From Bacteroidota bacterium (lineage in GTDB: Bacteria; Bacteroidota; Bacteroidia; Flavobacteriales_D; JABDKJ01): 6,694 nt of DNA. Positions 4,337-6,694 of this stretch are shown one piece after another. The position numbers and the translations under genes are program-made. How positions within the stretch are numbered: position 1 is the stretch's first letter; every line of letters begins with the position of its first letter. A model generated the notes under the pieces. That model made no database searches. It was not told the DNA's origin and saw only the letters and a list, made by a program, of their open reading frames with translations. The stretch is from NCBI GenBank assembly GCA_027621335.1, contig JAQCAN010000142.1, forward strand, positions 1 to 6,694, written 5' to 3'.

Positions 4337-6694
4337 ATGAAGAAGAATAAAGAAAGGATCAATTTTCGCAAAAGTCCATTTCAAACAGATTATCCGGATT
4401 TCCTTGATATCCAGTTGAACTCTTTCAAGGAGTTCTTCCAGCTGGAAACAAATCCGGAGGATAGAAAAACAGAAGGTCTGTTCAGAGTGTTCTCTGACAA
4501 CTTCCCCATAACGGATACCCGTAATCAATTCGTCTTGGAATTCCAAGACTACTTCATCGATCCACCGCGCTATACCATCCAAGAGTGTATAGACCGAGGG
4601 GTCACCTATGCTGTGCCTTTGAAGGCCAAGCTAAAGCTTTACTGCACCGATCCTGAACATGAGGATTTCGAGACCATTGTCCAGGATGTCTATCTCGGTA
4701 CTATCCCGTACATGACACCTAAGGGTTCATTCGTTATCAACGGAGCTGAGCGCGTCATCGTTTCCCAATTGCACCGTAGCCCTGGTGTGTTCTTCAGTCA
4801 GAGCCACCATGCCAATGGCACCAAACTGTATTCTGCAAGGGTCATTCCTTTCAAAGGCTCTTGGATCGAATTCGCTACGGATATCAATAGCGTCATGTAC
4901 GCTTACATCGATAGGAAAAAGAAATTACCAGTTACCACCCTTCTCAGAGCCATCGGCTATGAGACAGACAAAGATATCCTTGAAATCTTCGGTCTTGCTG
5001 ATGAAGTGAAGGTATCCAAGGCAGGCTTGAAAAAATGCCTTGGACGTAAGTTAGCTGCTCGAGTCCTTAAGACATGGATCGAGGACTTCGTGGATGAGGA
5101 CACTGGAGAAGTGGTCTCCATCGAGAGAAATGAGGTGGTCCTTGATCGTGAAGTGGTCCTCGAGAAAGAGCATGTCGATCTGATTGCCGATTCAGGCGCG
5201 AAAGTCATCATCCTCCATAAAGAGAATGTCAACACAGCGGACTTCACCATCATCTACAATACCCTCCAGAAGGATACATCCAACTCTGAGAAGGAAGCGG
5301 TAGAGCATATCTACAGGCAGCTCAGGAATGCCGAGCCACCAGATCTAGAAACTGCACGTGGTGTCATTGACAAGCTTTTCTTCTCTGAACAGCGTTATGA
5401 CCTCGGAGATGTAGGACGTTTCAGGATCAATAGAAAACTTGGTCTTGATGATTCCAATGATGAGCGCACGCTCACCAAGCCGGACATAATAAAGATCATA
5501 AAGCACCTTATCGAATTGGTGAATTCCAAGACCGATGTGGACGATATCGATCACCTGAGTAACCGAAGAGTAAGGACCGTAGGTGAACAGTTATATGCAC
5601 AGTTCGGAGTTGGACTGGCGCGAATGGCCAGAACCATCAGAGAGCGTATGAACGTTCGTGATAACGAAGTTTTCACTCCAACAGATTTGATCAATGCGAA
5701 GACCTTGTCTTCTGTTATCAACTCTTTCTTCGGAACGAACCAGCTGTCTCAGTTCATGGATCAAACGAATCCGCTAGCCGAGATCACCCATAAGCGCAGG
5801 ATGTCCGCTCTAGGACCTGGAGGTCTATCCAGAGAGAGAGCCGGATTCGAGGTGCGTGACGTACACTACACTCACTATGGAAGACTTTGCACCATTGAGA
5901 CTCCTGAAGGTCCGAACATCGGACTCATCAGTTCCATGTGTGTCTATGCCAAAGTGAACAAGCTTGGTTTTATCGAGACGCCCTATATGGAGGTCAAGAA
6001 TGGTAAGGTCAAGAAAGAGACCATGATCTATCTGAGTGCTGAAGAGGAGGATGACAAAGTCATAGCTCAGGCCAATGCACTAGTAGATAAGAAAGGAGAA
6101 TTCCAGACGAAGATTGTCAAAACGAGGATGCGCGGTGATTTCCCATTGGTCGCTCCTGAAGACATCAACTACATGGATATGGCGCCTAACCAGATTGCCT
6201 CCATCGCAGCCTCGTTGATTCCATTCTTAGAGAATGACGATGCCAACCGGGCCTTGATGGGGTCTAACATGATGCGTCAGGCCGTACCGCTTCTTCAGCC
6301 CCAAGCTCCGATTGTGGGTACAGGATTAGAGCACTTGGTGGCGAGGGATTCAAGAGTCCTTCACACAGCTGAAGGAACAGGCAAAGTCGAGTATGTGGAT
6401 GCATCTAAGATTGTCATCCGCTATGATCGCAGTGATGATGAACGCCTCTTGAGCTTTGAGGAAGATGTCAAGGAATACGACCTGACCAAGTTCCAGAAGA
6501 CTAACCAAGGTACAGTGATGAACCTTAGGCCTATTGTAAGCTTGGGCGAGCGAGTCAACCCAGGTGATGTTCTTTGTGAAGGATATGGAACAGAAAACGG
6601 TGAATTAGCACTAGGTCGTAACCTGAAAGTGGCCTTCATGCCATGGAAAGGGTACAACTTTGAGGATGCCATCGTGATTTCTGAGAAAGTGGTC
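4337..6694 (+). CDS. rpoB: RNA polymerase beta subunit, 5' part, C-terminus outside window
   Basis: RpoB forms one half of the RNA polymerase active-site cleft and the rifampicin pocket. The 786 codons from ATG 4337 to the window edge have no stop; full-length Bacteroidota RpoB is about 1270 residues, so roughly 60% is present. Landmarks are NFRKSPFQTDYPDFLDIQ (9-26), ERVIVSQLHRSPGVFF (138-153), DDIDHLSNRRVR (402-413), the rifampicin cluster I (466-492, GTNQLSQFMD onward) and EGPNIGLISSM in cluster II. The window ends in MPWKGYNFEDAIVISEKVV, where E776-D777 match E. coli E813-D814 near the active site. Residues D475, H485 and S490, equivalent to E. coli D516, H526 and S531, are of the sensitive type. 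Residue 519 is Thr in CTIETPEGP where Pro is usual. No Shine-Dalgarno sequence precedes the start (CACACCTTGAG). rpoC would be expected downstream. Confidence 0.98.
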   Translation, partial: MKKNKERINFRKSPFQTDYPDFLDIQLNSFKEFFQLETNPEDRKTEGLFRVFSDNFPITDTRNQFVLEFQDYFIDPPRYTIQECIDRGVTYAVPLKAKLKLYCTDPEHEDFETIVQDVYLGTIPYMTPKGSFVINGAERVIVSQLHRSPGVFFSQSHHANGTKLYSARVIPFKGSWIEFATDINSVMYAYIDRKKKLPVTTLLRAIGYETDKDILEIFGLADEVKVSKAGLKKCLGRKLAARVLKTWIEDFVDEDTGEVVSIERNEVVLDREVVLEKEHVDLIADSGAKVIILHKENVNTADFTIIYNTLQKDTSNSEKEAVEHIYRQLRNAEPPDLETARGVIDKLFFSEQRYDLGDVGRFRINRKLGLDDSNDERTLTKPDIIKIIKHLIELVNSKTDVDDIDHLSNRRVRTVGEQLYAQFGVGLARMARTIRERMNVRDNEVFTPTDLINAKTLSSVINSFFGTNQLSQFMDQTNPLAEITHKRRMSALGPGGLSRERAGFEVRDVHYTHYGRLCTIETPEGPNIGLISSMCVYAKVNKLGFIETPYMEVKNGKVKKETMIYLSAEEEDDKVIAQANALVDKKGEFQTKIVKTRMRGDFPLVAPEDINYMDMAPNQIASIAASLIPFLENDDANRALMGSNMMRQAVPLLQPQAPIVGTGLEHLVARDSRVLHTAEGTGKVEYVDASKIVIRYDRSDDERLLSFEEDVKEYDLTKFQKTNQGTVMNLRPIVSLGERVNPGDVLCEGYGTENGELALGRNLKVAFMPWKGYNFEDAIVISEKVV

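Noticed and set aside
5732..5812. Rifampicin-resistance mutations in RpoB cluster I
   Set aside because: Residues equivalent to E. coli D516, H526, S531 and L533 are wild type. The differences seen (N468, T477, A481, M489) look like normal Bacteroidota variation.
1..6694. Mobile element, CRISPR array, phage or defence system
   Set aside because: All long + strand frames belong to a conserved translation/transcription locus. Gaps are short and hold no repeat arrays, transposase fragments or attachment sites.

Overview
The window is a housekeeping locus of a bacterium, very probably a Bacteroidota (Flavobacteriia-like) species. The gene order is tuf (3' part), tRNA-Trp(CCA), secE, nusG, rplK, rplA, rplJ, rplL, rpoB (5' part), all on the + strand. 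Three things suggest this lineage: the RpoB rifampicin-pocket sequence (GTNQLSQFMDQTNPLAEITHK), close resemblance of L11 and the other proteins to Bacteroidota homologues as I remember them, and the near absence of Shine-Dalgarno sequences, with A-rich stretches before several start codons. Genus cannot be told from this sequence alone.

Layout. Positions 1-1011 encode the last 336 residues of EF-Tu. A gap of about 110 bases follows; it holds a long, nearly perfect hairpin (1028-1073). The tRNA-Trp gene (1124-1196) sits only 18 bases before secE (1215-1433). nusG (1466-2014) follows, then an 81-base gap that can fold and may be the L1-responsive leader of rplK. rplK, rplA, rplJ and rplL (2096-4208) are spaced 15 to 34 bases apart. 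A 128-base gap with two tandem hairpins (4236-4272 and 4274-4292) separates rplL from rpoB, which starts at 4337 and runs off the window after 786 codons.

How the genes work together. EF-Tu and tRNA-Trp serve decoding. SecE is part of the protein-export channel. NusG couples RNA polymerase to its regulators and the ribosome. L11, L1, L10 and L7/L12 form the mobile stalks of the large ribosomal subunit, where elongation factors such as EF-Tu dock. RpoB is the catalytic beta subunit of RNA polymerase. The hairpins at the two major boundaries fit the need to make much more EF-Tu and L7/L12 than tRNA-Trp, SecE or RNA polymerase.

I see no mobile element, CRISPR array, phage gene or unknown protein gene. 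Nothing in the window points to a previously undescribed system. The observations worth a second look are mostly RNA structures between genes and one unusual residue in RpoB.
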